In this document: positions 46,959 through 60,128 of the stretch, piece after piece
How positions within the stretch are numbered: the stretch's first letter is position 1
Layout: each line of letters begins with the position of its first letter
From: Salvator merianae
Taxonomy: Eukaryota > Chordata > Lepidosauria > Squamata > Teiidae
Length of the DNA stretch: 64,000 nt
Assembly (NCBI GenBank): GCA_003586115.2
Contig: QVOM02000042.1
Coordinates: forward strand, 31,983,679-32,047,678
Direction of reading: 5' to 3'
Position numbers and translations under genes: made by a program
Notes under the pieces: model-generated
What the model saw: the letters and a program-made list of their open reading frames with translations, nothing else
The model's database searches: none
What the model was told of the DNA's origin: nothing

Positions 46959-47340
46959 TGAAGGAATGTCTTCTCATCTAGCTTCACATGAACAGCTTGT
47001 TTGGCTTCCTGCAGAGGAAATGGACAACTCTGCCCCTGCTGGTCAGAAATATTGTTGCAGGCTTTTTCAAAATACATCGGTAAGCTTCCTTCAGTTTCTG
47101 TGTTTTACTGTGGTGCTGTAGAATCATCTCTGTGAGCATACTAGAAGCATTATTTTGTTTTACTGAGAAAAATATTATGAAATTCTTTAGTACAATGTAA
47201 AGGATATGGTCTTGTTGCTTACTATTATGTGTAGTGAGTATAATCTGACATTCCTTTATAGTGATCACTTTTTTAAAAAAATACAATTCTGTACACTTCT
47301 GCCCAAACTTAATATAAAATATTTCAATGCACAAATTAAC
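46959..47340. other. Unassigned DNA
   Basis: Positions 47015-47079 are bounded by TTCCTGCAG and GTAAGC but give no recognised peptide. Confidence 0.35.
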
Positions 47341-47360
47341 TTTTTTTTTTTTTTTTTTTT
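47341..47360. repeat. Poly(T), 20 bases
   Basis: A plain T run; no retrotransposon body adjoins it. Confidence 0.9.
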
Positions 47361-47691
47361 GTAAAATGTCAAAATGAATTCAGGATGCGGTTTGATAACA
47401 GTGTACTCTGAGAAGGAAACCATAATCCTGCTGAAGTCACAGCAGTTGTATACAAGGAAAGAATTCAACCTTAGAGAATAAGTAACAGGGAGGATTCATT
47501 TCCTTTATGCAGATAAGAAAAGCTTAAGTTAATAAACTCAATCTGTTGGGAGAAAACTAAAGGAGAGGGAGAAAACAAAATAAACTCAATCTGGGTTCAA
47601 GGAGCCTACAAAATTTCACCCTTGGTTTACCAAGCAGAGAACTTGAAAAGATAAACAAATCTCTTCAGGAGGATCAATTCTCCATGGTTTT

Positions 47692-48194
47692 GGCCCTTTC
47701 TGCACACATTGTTAGTCCATAATAAGGGGCCACAAAATGCTCTTCTGAGCACCATCAGTTTGCACATTGGTGTGGATCTGAGAGGCCCTACCTTTTGCTA
47801 GTACACTCTGTTTGATGGAGCATAATCCCAATCAAGGATGCCCTATTCTGGATTACCGGTAGACCTATTTAAACAGGTCTACTGCTAGACCAGTAGGTCT
47901 CCTGTGTTTGGGAGTACTGGAAGAGCCATTTTGATGGTGCACCAAAGTGTACCACTGAAATTGGTCCCCCAATTGCTCTAAGGCCAGGAACTTTCATTTC
48001 TAGTTCTTGGAGCCCTCAGAAACTAATTCCAAAGCTCACCAAGGTTCAGAGCCAGTGCAGGGGCTGGTCTCAATCAGTGCCAGAGTGCAGATGGTGCTGT
48101 TGCAGATCACACTGTTTTTATGATCTGAACCAATGGGTCTGGCTTGTGCACACTCACGAGTTTGGACCATGGACAGATAAGTGCAGAAAGGACC
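47692..48194. mobile_element. Non-autonomous DNA element, GGCCCTTTCTGCAC ends
   Basis: GGCCCTTTCTGCACAC at the left is mirrored by GTGCAGAAAGGACC at the right. The 503-bp inside differs from that of the 180-bp MITE, so this is a longer relative sharing only the ends. It holds no recognisable coding. Confidence 0.7.
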
Positions 48195-48394
48195 TTTGTC
48201 AGAGAGGGTCTATCACCAATAGTAGAAATAACAGACTTTATTTGTTCTTCCACCCTATTTCCAGATTTCCCTACCATCACTGCCAGTGGTATCAGGAGAA
48301 ACTATGGCAGGATCTGTACAGAGAGGATTTTAGGTGATTCACCTCCTCCCTCAGATTAAAACTAGTGTCACATTAGTAGCACTATTCGTAATGA

Positions 48395-48650
48395 AAACGT
48401 GTGCTATCTGCATGCCACTGCTGTGCTGTCTGTCAGATCAAAGCCGGGAATACCCTGCCTTGATCATGACTAGTGGAGGTGGGAACAGCACCTCACCCTG
48501 CCACCATAATTGAAGTGAGAGAATCCTCAGCTTTGATTCTGAAGGAAGGGAGGCTGATACACAGGGAACAACTCCACAGGCCATTCCTTGTGTTCAAAGA
48601 CTAGGAATGCTGCCATTCTCCCTCACCGGGTCAGGAGCAACTGTAGGCAA
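48395..48650. repeat. Repeat family X, copy 2
   Basis: ATCTGCATGCCACTGCTGTG and GTCAGATCAAAGCCGGGAA align with 27592-27635. AGAGAATCCTCAGCTTTGAT aligns with the block near 27690-27715. Confidence 0.5.
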
Positions 48651-50276
48651 TTTCCTATGTTCACTATCAGAGAATGCTGCCAAAAGGACCAATACATCTC
48701 TTCAAGCAGAGGCAGCAAACCACTTTGCCAGCAGCAAACCACTCTGCTGCTTATGGTGTCATTGTAACATCTGAGCAGACACCATGCTTTTTCTTCACAC
48801 TGAATGCATAATGGGGAACAGTGCCTGTATGTGCATTCAAAGTGCAGTTTATGTGCCGTGGGAATCCTGCTTATGGCAATTTCTTCATGTACTGCTTGGT
48901 GCAAGCAGAGAAGACCATTCTTGAACTGGTCTACTTTCTCTAGCACAGGGACAGGCTAGATGACTGCCTAGTTTAAAGAGTATTGAATGAAAGTTCTCCA
49001 GCTTCAGAGTTGCACACTGGGGACATCTTGCCAGGGCCTAGAAATGGCTCCAGAAATGGCCCATTTTCAAAGTCTGATAAAGTGTCTCTGAGCTCTGGAA
49101 TGGGCCATAGGCCACTGCATTATAAACAGAGAAGTGATCCTGGCTTGTGCCATATATACAGAGCATGTTTCCTCACAGTACTCCTAGGACTGGATTTTGT
49201 GCCTGGAAGTATTGCTGGTGATGAGCAGGCACCATAGACCAAAAGAGAATCTAGCCCTCTTTTGGTGAGTGGTGACATGCAGTCACGCTTCACCTGACAT
49301 CCTGCTAGCATGGTCCAAGATCTTACCTTAGTTGGCAACCTTGTCATTTGTCTCTCATGGGATCTAGCATGATGCAGGGCTATCATGAAAGACACATGAC
49401 AGTCACCACCATGTTATGGTAGAGATCTGGATTTGGTTAAATTTTGCAAAATTCAAAATCAAGATTTTAGGAGCTTTAAAATTTTGGGACTTGGACTGTT
49501 CTATAGGTATAAGCCTGGCATGCAATTCAAGATTTAATTCATATATTTTAATGAGGTTTTGGGTCTGGCCAATTACTAAATGCAAAGTTCATGGCATAAT
49601 TTAACTGTTCTAGTTTTATTCTAGTTTAGTGGTGTGACACCCAGCAGAGGGGCAAGAGTGGCTCACACATGTGTTCAAAACTGTGTCTCACACCACTGTG
49701 TTCCTGGGGCATTTCTGTAGGAAAAAATCTATCTGCAGAAGCCAAATTTCTTAAGGAATTAATCCAGAAGTTGGCACAGAATTCCATGCCTTTGGTTGGC
49801 ATGGGGGCAAGACAATGGCAAACATCTGCCAATGCCAACAACCATCTGGGTGCCTTCAAAGTACAGAAACTTTTAACTGATAGCTGCTGGGGCAGAAAGC
49901 AGTAGCATCTGGAGTGCAGCGGTATACTAACTCCACTCCCTGGCCAATCCCATGTCACCCAAACACCAGTTTTGGATGTTACCAGAATTCCATGACACGT
50001 TGATAGGACTTACATGGTGCCAAAATAGTTTCATGCAAGTGATTGAAAGGGGTGTCGACTGTAAGTTCTGCATCTTTCAAGCAAGGATAACATCCTAGAT
50101 TGGTGGAAAGCTTCTCCCCCACACTGCTGCCACTGCTAGTGCAGACCTACTTCAAGCACCTCCCTATTTCCATTTCCTGTGTTGCTGAAAACAGTCCCTG
50201 CAGAAACTACAAAACCAGGGAATAAAAGTTCCCCAGCTTTGAAGTTTTGTTGCTGTGGGGGAAGGGTGTATAAACA
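48651..50276. other. Unassigned DNA
   Basis: Higher GC than most of the window but without a recognisable gene or repeat end. Confidence 0.35.
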
Positions 50277-50309
50277 GCATATTTATTTATTTATTTATTT
50301 ATTTATTTG
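50277..50309. repeat. (TTTA)n microsatellite
   Basis: About seven TTTA units. The A-rich sequence after it could be the complement of an old LINE or SINE tail. Confidence 0.85.
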
Positions 50310-50655
50310 GCCTTATGTACCACAGATTGCATAAAGACTATGCAGTTTGCAAGTACAACATAAACTTAAAATAAATAAAACAAATACCATTAATCATGAT
50401 GTCTATGAGAAACCAGTTGTTTGTCTTTTCTGCAGTACAACCATAGTATGTTCATTAGTGCAAGTAATCAACAATTCAAAAAGAATCTGAGTTTACTTGT
50501 TTATTTCTCCTAAGCAAGAAATCCTCTGCCTTCCAACAGGTCATATTATTACTAAAACTTTTAAACAGAAAATGTGCTATTCCTCATAATATACATAAAC
50601 CATACATACATATACCTTCAATATTTTAGAGTAAAATGTCTTCAGCTGCCATGTC
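50310..50655. other. Unassigned AT-rich DNA
   Basis: No feature is recognised. Confidence 0.4.
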
Positions 50656-51000
50656 TACAGATGTGCTGAACAAGTCTGGGTTTGACCCAGTTCAAATAGA
50701 ACCAGGTGGTTCAACCTTGTTTGAACCGAATCAAACTGACCTTGTCTGAAAGGGCCGGTTTGAATCAAATCAGGGGTGTTTGAATGGGTCAAATCACCTG
50801 GTTCAATTTGAACAGGTTCAGTTTTGGCCACAATTGTCCTTAAAAAGGACTTTTTCCCATTTATTTTTTTTCAGCTTTTTTTTTTTTTTAATGAACAGGT
50901 TCAAACATTTTTAAGTTTGATCTCGAGCCGGGAACAAGCTTGAATTTAGACCAAATTCAACTGAATCAAAACACAGTTTTGGAGTTCATGCATATCTTTA
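50656..51000. mobile_element. hAT-like non-autonomous element, TAGGGATGTGCA family, AT-rich type
   Basis: It starts TACAGATGTGCTGAACAAG and ends TTCATGCATATCTTTA. GCCATGTC (50648-50655) and CTCATGTC (51001-51008) match at 6 of 8 positions. The body is built of GGTTCAA, TTTGAACC and AATCAAAC words in both orientations, like the members at 8468 and 34313. Confidence 0.75.
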
Positions 51001-51008
51001 CTCATGTC

Positions 51009-51483
51009 ATCTAAATGATCAGTTTTGGTAAGACAAATGCAGAGTAGTTTAGGATTAATGTTTTCTCTTATCTCTTGTACCATGAACTGGCTCATTCCAG
51101 TATTAGGACTAACGTAACATAAATCTGCATTATTTTTTTAAAAACTTGCTAGTAAGAAGCACTCAAAGTCTGAAATTAAATAGCTAATCCAGTTTCTCAT
51201 GTATGGCCCATTACCCACAACTAAGATATTGACAGCCAGCACTTACCTGCTGCCTCAGAATCAGAGCGAGATTCCAGCCCACTACAATTATTTGTTAATG
51301 AGGTAGGACAACTTTCTTCTCCCATTTCTGTACGGGTTCTTTATGTCCTTGGAGTGATTTACTTTTCCTGACAAGCTTTTTTAGTCACAATGCTCAATCC
51401 CCCCCCCCAAAGCCCTTCCCACATGCTTTTCCACATCTGTAGAAGGAAGACACTGCTCATCAGCAGCCACTGTCATTGCCTTG
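51009..51483. other. Unassigned DNA
   Basis: No feature is recognised. Confidence 0.4.
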
Positions 51484-51955
51484 AGGTCACTCAAGCCATT
51501 TCTGTACTCTGTTGTTCCAGAACAGGAGGAGGATGCCCTGTCCCAAAATAAGGAACCCGCACCACACCGGGACAGGTTACTGCTGGAGTGGAACACATTC
51601 AGACAGCCTATTCTACTCCAGTTCCAGCCACTGCATCCAGGGAACCTTTGCCCAAGGCTCTTAAGGCTAGAAACTTGTTTCTGGCCTTTGCTTTGCAGTC
51701 TGGCTGTTTTGGGGCTAGACCCACTTCTGATGATGCTTCCTTGAGTGCTGCCAAAATGAGTCCTCAGTGGTATACTGACCCTGGTCTGACTGTAGACCTT
51801 GATGTTGAGGTCTTCAGCTATAAAGGGCTACAGCACCCTACAGTGATCCACGCTTTTTCTGATGTGGACAAAGCACGATGGGGAAGGTGGAATCTGCCAG
51901 AAGTCAGGCCCTTTTTCTGAGATTTATCACATAACAAGTCCCAATGTGGAAAGGA
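51484..51955. mobile_element. Candidate non-autonomous DNA element
   Basis: The right end AATGTGGAAAGGACCTC resembles the ends of the element at 21536-21931, and GAGGTC with a CATTTCTGTACTC nearby forms a weak left partner. TTGTTCCAG near the left also occurs at the same relative place in that element. Confidence 0.4.
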
Positions 51956-53393
51956 CCTCAGAGACATCCCTTCCACTATTCCATATTTCACTGACAATTC
52001 CTTGTCTACTTACTCGTGCATGATGACTCTAATGCTAAGGGACTGGAGCCAAGAGACACAGGACTTAGCAGCCAGGCATGGAAGGTGGCAAAGCAGGGGC
52101 AGGCAGGTACCTATCCCCCCCCCCCTAAAAAAGAGAGGGCATATGAGCAGACAATATCTTATCTCTTCCTCTTCCAGCTTTAAAGTCCATAGCAAGGCAC
52201 TTTAGACCTTGTAGCCACAAGAACACCATTATGGGAATACTGCCTTTGTTGCATAGGTTTGCATGACAAGTGTGAATAGACTCAGTGTATATACTGGGCT
52301 GAAAGTTTATTTCACAGAACAGAGTGCTCATGAAAGAAAAAAAAAGAATCATTGACTTTTGTGGAAATGTTCTTTACATATTTTCTTTCTTTTCTTTTCT
52401 TTCTTTTTTTTTTTTTTTTAAAGTAAGCGGTGTTATTGCTCCCAGCAATGGCTCAGATGCCTGTAGCAGCCTGCCAGTGTCCATGTAAAAATTACCATCT
52501 GGGAACAATGATGCTACTTATTCTGCATTTCCATACTCTGCGTAGCTTTTCTCACAGAGTTTATAGAGTTATAGTTTGCCCTTTCTACACAGATATCCTA
52601 ACCTGTGCAGGGTTGCCATTTCTGAGGTAAAGAAAGAGGGAAGGAGAACACTTATGAAGAATTAGGTAAATAACTAAAGAAATAAAAAAAAATGTACCTA
52701 TTGTTGAACTGGGTATTGAGGGAAGGGTATAGAAATATGAAAGAATATGATCAGCAGGTGTATGTACAAAATATGACCTTGAAAGTACCTTTCTTAACTG
52801 GGCCTCTGATATTGAATTATTCAGTTCTGCTGGCTTTCCTCTTATCTCCCATTACATAGTGCCAAGAACTCAATGCTATCTGTAGGAGGGTACTTCTTAG
52901 ATTATAAAAATGGATCCAATGCGTTGTTCTTAGGAATTTTTAATCACTATGTTTTTGTCATAATGTGATGGGCTTCTACCCCCCCTCCTTTGGTAAATAG
53001 TATTGTTTTACAGTTCTACAATTTCTACCCATGAACATAAGCAAATTTACATGGCTAAAAAGTGTATTATATACAGAAACATTTATTGTCTAATATGAGA
53101 TGGCACTGAGGTTATTCAGAGGTCAATTTGTGATCTGTTCTTAGACTTGCATACAGGAATTATTCATGCAGGGCCACTGATATGTCTTCTTTATGTATTA
53201 AGGTTGCACCATTAACAATAGAGAACTTTATGAGAAAACGACAGATTTGGCTAACATATACATTTTATTGAAATATCTTGTAAAGTGCCATGACATATGT
53301 TGGCAATTGCATATTTGTCCAGAATCTATCTATCAAAAACAGTGTGCAACGACCTGGAGTATCCTGAGAGAAGAGGAACCTGGGGTCTGTTTG
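51956..53393. other. Unassigned DNA
   Basis: A C run at 52109-52118 and a TTTC/T tract at 52382-52420 are present. No gene is recognised. Confidence 0.4.
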
Positions 53394-53812
53394 TACTTTG
53401 TACTAGCAAGCATCTGAGATGTTCACTAGTAGAGTGCTTCTGCAGAGACCCTTGCAACCAGGAGCAGCATAACACTGCTCCTGATCACAACTAGCTGTGG
53501 AGCACAAATTAGTGCTCCACAGCTTTACCAGGAGCTGATATACTGCTTCTGGTAATGTGCTTTCATACTTCCTGTGGCCACAGCACTGCACACAAAGACT
53601 GTTCCTGTGCTTGTCTGCAACTGCCTGCACACTGCACAGCACTGGTGGTCACTATGGCAGTTGCCAGACACTTCCTGGCTGCTGCCATGGTCAGGATCCA
53701 GCAAGACTAACAGCATTCACATTGCAAATGCTAGTAGCCTGCTGAAAGTACATACTAGGGCCAGGCAGTGTGGATGGTATCTGTGCTGCATGGTAACTGT
53801 GCAAAGGGCCCT
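53394..53812. mobile_element. Deleted, CpG-depleted relative of the element at 23881-24619
   Basis: GTCTGTTTGTACTTTGTACT, then AGCAAGCATC, aligns with the left end of that element, and ACTGTGCAAAGGGCC forms the right end. The middle shows ACTGCTCCTGATCACAACTAG-type blocks like its ACTGCCGATCATTACTAGC. About 320 bases are missing and CpG have mostly become TG or CA. Confidence 0.6.
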
Positions 53813-54247
53813 GGTATCCAGAGAAGAAGTCTCTCTTCAACAAAAGGAAGAATGTACAGAGGGGAGACACGTGATGAGTTTCTGAAGAGAAGCCATTCCA
53901 CAGCCTAGGGATTAGCACAAAGAGACCTAATCCACATTTCCACCCCTTTAACTTCTGAAGGTAGAAACACTGCTATGAAACTCTTCAGTAGGTAATGTAC
54001 AGGCATATTGTTCTTTGTCAATAAGGTGCACTCTAAATGTTTTGGACAACAATTCCCATCAGGCCTAGCCAGCATGCTGGGTCAATAGTACCAAATCAGA
54101 AAATTGAGGGACCTTCATGGAATTATCACATTTTTACATACTTTTCTTTCAACAAAGGACAGAAGTTATCATAGTGAACAAAACTGAGATGTCTCTAATA
54201 CATGAACTGCACTTAATTTAGGCTGCATCCACAAGAAGTTGGATCAC
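53813..54247. other. Unassigned DNA
   Basis: TTTAGGCTGCATCC near 54220 resembles a left end of the GCTGCATCC group but no partner was found. Confidence 0.35.
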
Positions 54248-54270
54248 AGGACCTTTCTGCACTGCCTTTA
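54248..54270 (+). mobile_element. Isolated left end of GGCCCTTTCTGCAC type
   Basis: GGACCTTTCTGCACTGCC matches the end of this MITE group; the following sequence does not continue the known members and no right end was found. Confidence 0.35.
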
Positions 54271-57200
54271 TGCTGCATGACTCCCTCCCTCATGCTCTTA
54301 AAAGTTCCCCTGACAGGAAGATTTTCTGTCACACCAGAAATAGTCTCAGAAGTCAGCCATCTTCAGTGCAATGTAAAAACCTTAATGCATTACATTACCA
54401 GTAAATCACTTGCTGTTACAAACATTACTCAGAATCCTAAAGTCCTAGAGTGCCATGCCACCAAAGGCAAAGTTCTGCCAAGGCACAAATATCTCTTGAT
54501 CATGCATTTGTACATTGGCATTATAAATATGGTTGGAACATAGGTCAAAGGTACAGGGAATTGGACCAAGAAGCCTGAATCGCTGTACCAGACCAGAATC
54601 CATCTTTATTCACCAAGATCCATATTGAAAAGACAGACCTGACTTTTAAAAGCAATAAGGAAATTACTGCAAAATATTGTGTTTTTGCCAAAAGCAAAAA
54701 GAAGAGGGACATCTGTATCAACAGGGCTGAATCAAGTCCATCCTCAGGAGATAATCCACTCAGATGACTTTGTGGCAGCTGATATGTTCTTGGGCAGAAT
54801 TTTAAAAGATATCACTAAAAGATATTTGGCATCCCAGACCATCCGATTGTTGACAGCAGCCTTGGATAAACATCTGAGAAGACTCTCATTAAGAGTACAA
54901 TACAGCAGCTTTGAAATTTTGTTGAAATCTGGTTCCAACCAGTGATTGACTTTTGTCTAAGGTAAATGTCACCCATTTAAACCCATCACACCATCTAAAG
55001 ATGTATCCCTCCAGCTAGGCACATTCGTCTGGTTGCAGGAAAAACCGTATATGGACAATAGTGTCATAAGCACTGCATCACTTGCTTCTTGCCCCTTCTA
55101 TTTCTTCCAACATATCTTACTCATTAACTGACATTATGACATGCATCAGTCCCACCTCTAGACAAAACATAGAGTTAAGGACAGCCCTCAGGGAGTAGAT
55201 GTGCATAAAAAGGCACACCAGGAGCAGCTCAGCTTAATCCATAATCACCTACAACATCAAAGAAACATTGCTGCCATTTTGGAATTGCTGTTGCTGCACT
55301 ACTGCATGAAGCTCACTCCCCTTCACTCGGTACTTTGTCTGTGATCTTGCTGCTTCAGCCTGAAGCAGCTATACTTTCTCTTGACTCCAATCTGTGCTGT
55401 GGCTAGGGCACGAGCCAAAGAATTGAGTGTCTGATACTCTGCTGTTACAGAATTGTGCTGTTTTGGAGATTGGCAACTCTGCTTTGGAAACTGTATCAGA
55501 CTTCAGAGCCTTGCACTGATAGCAAACCAATGATCTCAAACCATCTTCACCTCTGAGAGTGAGAATTGGCTGCTCCTGGATAAGCTAGGGTCTTCTTTTG
55601 GTAGTTTAGGGCATATTTAGGACAGTTTGTTTTTATTTCCCCTTCTATCAGCCTTCTTCCAGTCAAACCTGTCAAAATTGACCTGATTTGACCCCTCCAT
55701 TCATAAAAAGCCACCGCTACAGAGGTTTTCACCTTATTTGATCCTTGCACATGCTCACTACACTGCAAGGAGTGAGACCTCTGTCTCCTCTGTCTCCTAC
55801 TGCATAGGAACTGCATAGTGTTCCAGTGTCTTGACAGTTTTCCAGCTCAGCTGATTTCTGTCAAGAGCTGTCATTCTGGTAATTTTATGCCTTTTTAAAG
55901 CTTTTCTTGCTATTTTTAATGCTATTTTTATGTTTTAATTTGAGATAGTTGCCTGGAAGTGTTTCCCTTGCTCACTTATGCAGCACTATTCCAATTTATT
56001 GTTTTTAAGAGCTAGTTGCCTGGGTGAGCTGCTTTCCCCAATGAAACTAGTAATCCCAGTGCACCACTCATAACATTGCACAGCCACCAAGCAATTACAC
56101 TGCATCAGTGAGAAAATCTGGGAAAAGTAAGCACCCTCAGAGGGTCTTTTTTAATGCTATTTTGTGGGAAGAACACTTGGAGAACACCTGCCAGCCCTTA
56201 AATACCCTTGGTGGAGTGCTGTATGCCTGGGGGCACTGCTATCATGTAGTAGTCATACTCCTCAGGCACCCACAAGGTACCCTCAGTTACTTGTGCATAA
56301 GGGGTCGTCATTTCTCCTAATGACTGAAAAGAAGCCAAGTTTCCTAATTGGATTGACAAAAGCTCTTAATAGTCATAATGTAGTACTAGAATAGTCTAAA
56401 CATATGCATTTTTTTGCCTAAACAATGTGTTAAAGGAGTCTCTTTAAGCATTCTGGGCTAGGGTTTCACTGTAATAATCTGATGGTTGCTTTCATGATGA
56501 TACCAGCACTGAAGTTTTATTTTGTTTTAGATTTATTATGAGGTCCACTGAGACACAAGCAATTCTCAAGAGATCTGCTATGGCACAGGAATTAGGAAGT
56601 CAGTTACTAAGGACACATAGCTTATGGAAATGGTTAGTATGGAAAATTATGTTCTTAAGTATAGTTATGGTAGATTAGGAGACATGTTGTTTCTCAATTT
56701 GAAAATGGAAAAAAAAAGAAGATTGAGAATACAGTCTCTCTTTCTCTTTCTCTTTCTCTCTCCTTCTCCCTCTCCGAGTCGTAGAATAAGACCATCATGC
56801 TAACATTAAACAGTGTGATGATTAATGCTAGTGAACTTCAAAAAGGAGAGTAGGAAGGACTTTTAGGAAAGGCAGAGAAGAAAAGGAGAATTAGAATGGA
56901 ATGTTGAGCCCTTCAAGACTACATATCTGATATAAGATATATAAAAGAAACTTTTTGATAGAAAAAAGGATTACTATACCTTTCTGAGTTATTATAAAGA
57001 TATCATGTTTTGACAATAAGAATTGTGCATGTGTGTTGAGTGGGGAGATGTGTGGGGTAAGATGAGGTCAGATGGAAGGCTGTAGTAGTCAAGATGTGCT
57101 AAATATTTTTGTGCTATTATCAGCCAGCCTTCATCCTATGAATCATCCAGTATTTGAAGGAGGTTTATGATGGTGAAATTTAGAATGCTGGATATACTGC

Positions 57201-57964
57201 TACTTCAGTTTTTTTTGCTGTTATGAATAGATAAGTTAGTTGTGGCTATTATTGTTTGCAAAAGGGCTTTTTCTAGAAATATAATAGAAAAGTGGATGAA
57301 CGTATTAATTAACAATTCATCCAGATGAAAACCTGTGACCTCCCTCAAACTAAAACATTCAGCTTAACTGATCTCTTCCATTTTACAAACCAAATATTTG
57401 CTTACTGGGACACTAATTTCAAGACTTCTGTTTGCACATAACATCAGAGCAATAATACACGCAGTGATGAATATGCCAGTTATTTGGGTGTAATGTTACA
57501 TATTAAAGATTAATATTAATCACTGCATGTGTTATTGTTCTGACATTACACCCATTCCACAGAGATTTTTTGTCAAAGTTTTATGACCTATTTTTATGTC
57601 CTGGACTGGACATCATTTCAGGGCCAGCCAAAGACACATTGCTGCTTCAGGCAAAGAAACAACCATGCACCTACCCCTACTATACACACATGCATTGCCA
57701 AGAGTTCGTCATAATATACAACATTTGTCCAGTTATTTTAATAGTGGAGGCAGATAATCTTACAAACAATGGAACCCACAGTTAAGCTGGTACTGCAATA
57801 ATACAATTTTAATAATTATAATCATAATCATAGTCATAATCATAACACCACCACCACAGTGGAATAATAGCAAAGTAAATAGCATTTTTTTAATGCTCTT
57901 TTATGATACAGTAAGATACAGGAGGTGTCTACATCACTCTTCCTAACAGTCAGCCCACTATAGT
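54271..57964. other. Long unassigned stretch
   Basis: Nearly 3.7 kb without a repeat or gene I can name. Positions 56738-56768 are a CTTT-rich run. A short (ATAATC)-like run lies at 57815-57845. Open frames are below 92 codons and unsupported. Confidence 0.4.
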
Positions 57965-58145
57965 GGCCCTTTCTGCACTTGGCCTTATTCCAGATTATAT
58001 CTTGGAATAGGGATATGCCATCTGCATGCTACTATGAACTATGGCAGGCCCCACCTGGGGCCTGTTATAATCAGCACTAGTGTGTGGATAGCAGATCTCT
58101 ATTCTGGGATATAGTCCAGAATAAAGCCAAGTGCAGAAAGGGCCC
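57965..58145. mobile_element. 180-bp palindromic MITE, GGCCCTTTCTGCAC family, copy 3
   Basis: It aligns end to end with the copies at 10487 and 11395, including both 20-base ends. No target duplication is visible: the flanks read ACTATAGT and TTGTGTCC. Confidence 0.87.
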
Positions 58146-58496
58146 TTGTGTCCTAAACTATCTTGTGAAAAGTGGAATTTGACTTTTTAAAAAAGCTGTC
58201 TCAGCTTCTGTTCAAGGAACTTTACTTTTGATGTAGCCTTGATATGTGATAGTGACAATAGGAACTAAGCAGTGTATAGAGTCATCTTAGACAATTAAAC
58301 AGTGTAATTAGATAATGTTTAAATGTAATTGTGTGAGCTTTAAGGCCCTATATTCTCAACATCAAATAGTTTGAAGTTTAGGCAATTCAAGCAACCAAAT
58401 TTTTATCTGTACAAGTATTTAGTTTTGTCTGTTTGTCATTCAGTTAAAACAAAACAGAATTGGTCCTCTTTTTCCAAAGTGTGTCTGGCATGCTAC
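58146..58496. other. Unassigned DNA
   Basis: No feature is recognised. Confidence 0.4.
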
Positions 58497-58838
58497 TCTC
58501 CCTAAAATTCCCAGCAACCTTGTAAAATAAGTTAGGCTGCATCTCCACTTTCAAAAGAGGTGGCCACACCTTCTGAAGAAGGTGCCTGCTGTCACTACAC
58601 CTCCATTCACAGTGGCAGCAAGCACTCTGTGGCAACTGCAGCTCTCTGTTTGCCAGTGTAGTTGCCACTGGAGGTGCCTCATCTGCAGGTCACAATTTCA
58701 CACTCTGCAAACAAGGTCCCCCAATCAGCACCTGCAAATGGTGCCTCTGTGCTCCAAACTGGAAACCCAGATGCATTTTGTCCACCTATCTGGTCAGAAC
58801 GTAGCTGCCTCACTCCAAAAGTGAGGATCCAGCCTTAG
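58497..58838. mobile_element. Candidate DNA element sharing an inverted segment with 59408-59930
   Basis: CCAGCAACCTTGTAAAATAA, continuing GTTAGGCTGCATCTCCAC, lies at the left and AAAAGTGAGGATCCAGCCTTA at the right, giving a 20-base inverted pair. The same left segment occurs in reverse at about 59890-59926. Confidence 0.55.
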
Positions 58839-59407
58839 ACGTTTTTCACCAGCAGCACTGTTAGAAATGAAATAAGCAAAAATTAGTTGAGCTGTTCATA
58901 AAGGAACTGTGTGTGTGCGCTGCTGCTATTGTTTTATGTACACATGAGCTTTGGAAAACCTCCTGAAGGAGGTAGAACTTGTACTGACATGGTATTATTT
59001 TGGGTTCCAGGTCAATATGGTATAATGCTCCAGGCTTTTTGGATTTACTGTATTGTTTTAGCTGATTGAATGCCTTTGGTTTATTGACTCACAAAGCTTT
59101 ATGATATTATTTGTGTTTTTTTTTTTAAAGCTGTTCTCAAATTTGGAGATAAAAATATTTTAAAAATATTAAACAGTGAAGTATGTTTAGCAGGATTTGA
59201 TATGTCCCCACAGATACCAGTGGACCTACTCAAATTGCTGTTTGGAGTCATTTTAGAATCAGCATCATGGATGTTTGGAATTGATTACACTTATAACCTC
59301 AAACATTGAAGTAGAGCAGGTATGTCAGGGCTAGATATTAAGGCTCATTATTTAGTCATCCCAAATGCAAACACTCTTCTTCCTGATCTACATGTCTACA
59401 TAGATAA
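58839..59407. other. Unassigned DNA
   Basis: No feature is recognised apart from a T run at 59117-59128. Confidence 0.4.
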
Positions 59408-59930
59408 TGGCTGTATCTCCACTTACAATCTGAGGCACTCAGAAAAAGCACATTTGCCATCATATCTGCATATGCAGTGACTGCAGCTCCCCACGGTGAT
59501 TGTGTCACGCCATTTCTGGTTGTGATAGCCATTGGAGGTGCTATTTTTTTCATATGCTATTTCATGCCATGATTGGTGGCACTCCTGCCTGGCATCGGAA
59601 ATGCTGCCTCCATGATCACAAATGGAAACACGGGGTTGTCTTTTCCAATAGCCAATTGCAATCTCTCCCCCCATGCACCCAGAACAGAGCTGCCTCTCTG
59701 GGTAAGGGGAGACTTGGCCACAATCATATGCGTACAATCTCATATACATGTTGCAATTGTATGTGACATGAGTGAGACTCCCTTCCAGACTTGCTGCCCT
59801 CTGTATGGAGCAAATTGTACTTCAATGCATGCACAGTTTGGCACCTCCTACAGTGCCCGTGGGCAACTTTTTTTTTTTTTTTTTTTAATGGAGATGTGGC
59901 TTAACTTATTTTACAAGGTTGCTGGAAATA
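59408..59930. mobile_element. Candidate DNA element, partner of 58497-58838
   Basis: GGCTGTATCTCCACTTA at the left faces AATGGAGATGTGGCTTAACT at the right, followed by TATTTTACAAGGTTGCTGG, the reverse of the left segment at 58507. A T run lies just before the right end. Confidence 0.5.
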
Positions 59931-60050
59931 TTCACTATTGAATGCTAAGACCTTCGAAAGAACATTACTACAGGGTTTGTTGCTGTTGTTATCACTGGAG
60001 AATATCTACATTCAGAGTGCATCCACACATGTGGCAGCTGGCACCCAGAA

Positions 60051-60128
60051 AAGGTTGCAGGAGTGTACTCCCTTTCCACAGAGTGGGATAAGGTTGCAGG
60101 AGTGTACTCCCTTTCCACAGAGTGGGAT
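60051..60128. repeat. Exact 39-bp tandem duplication
   Basis: The unit running from AAGGTTGCAGGAGTG to CCACAGAGTGGGAT occurs twice back to back, at 60051-60089 and 60090-60128, without a mismatch. It is a recent local duplication. Confidence 0.95.

Noticed and set aside
47015..47079. 65-nt candidate exon
   Set aside because: TTCCTGCAG and GTAAGC bound it, but it sits beside a microsatellite, and no frame gives a known motif.
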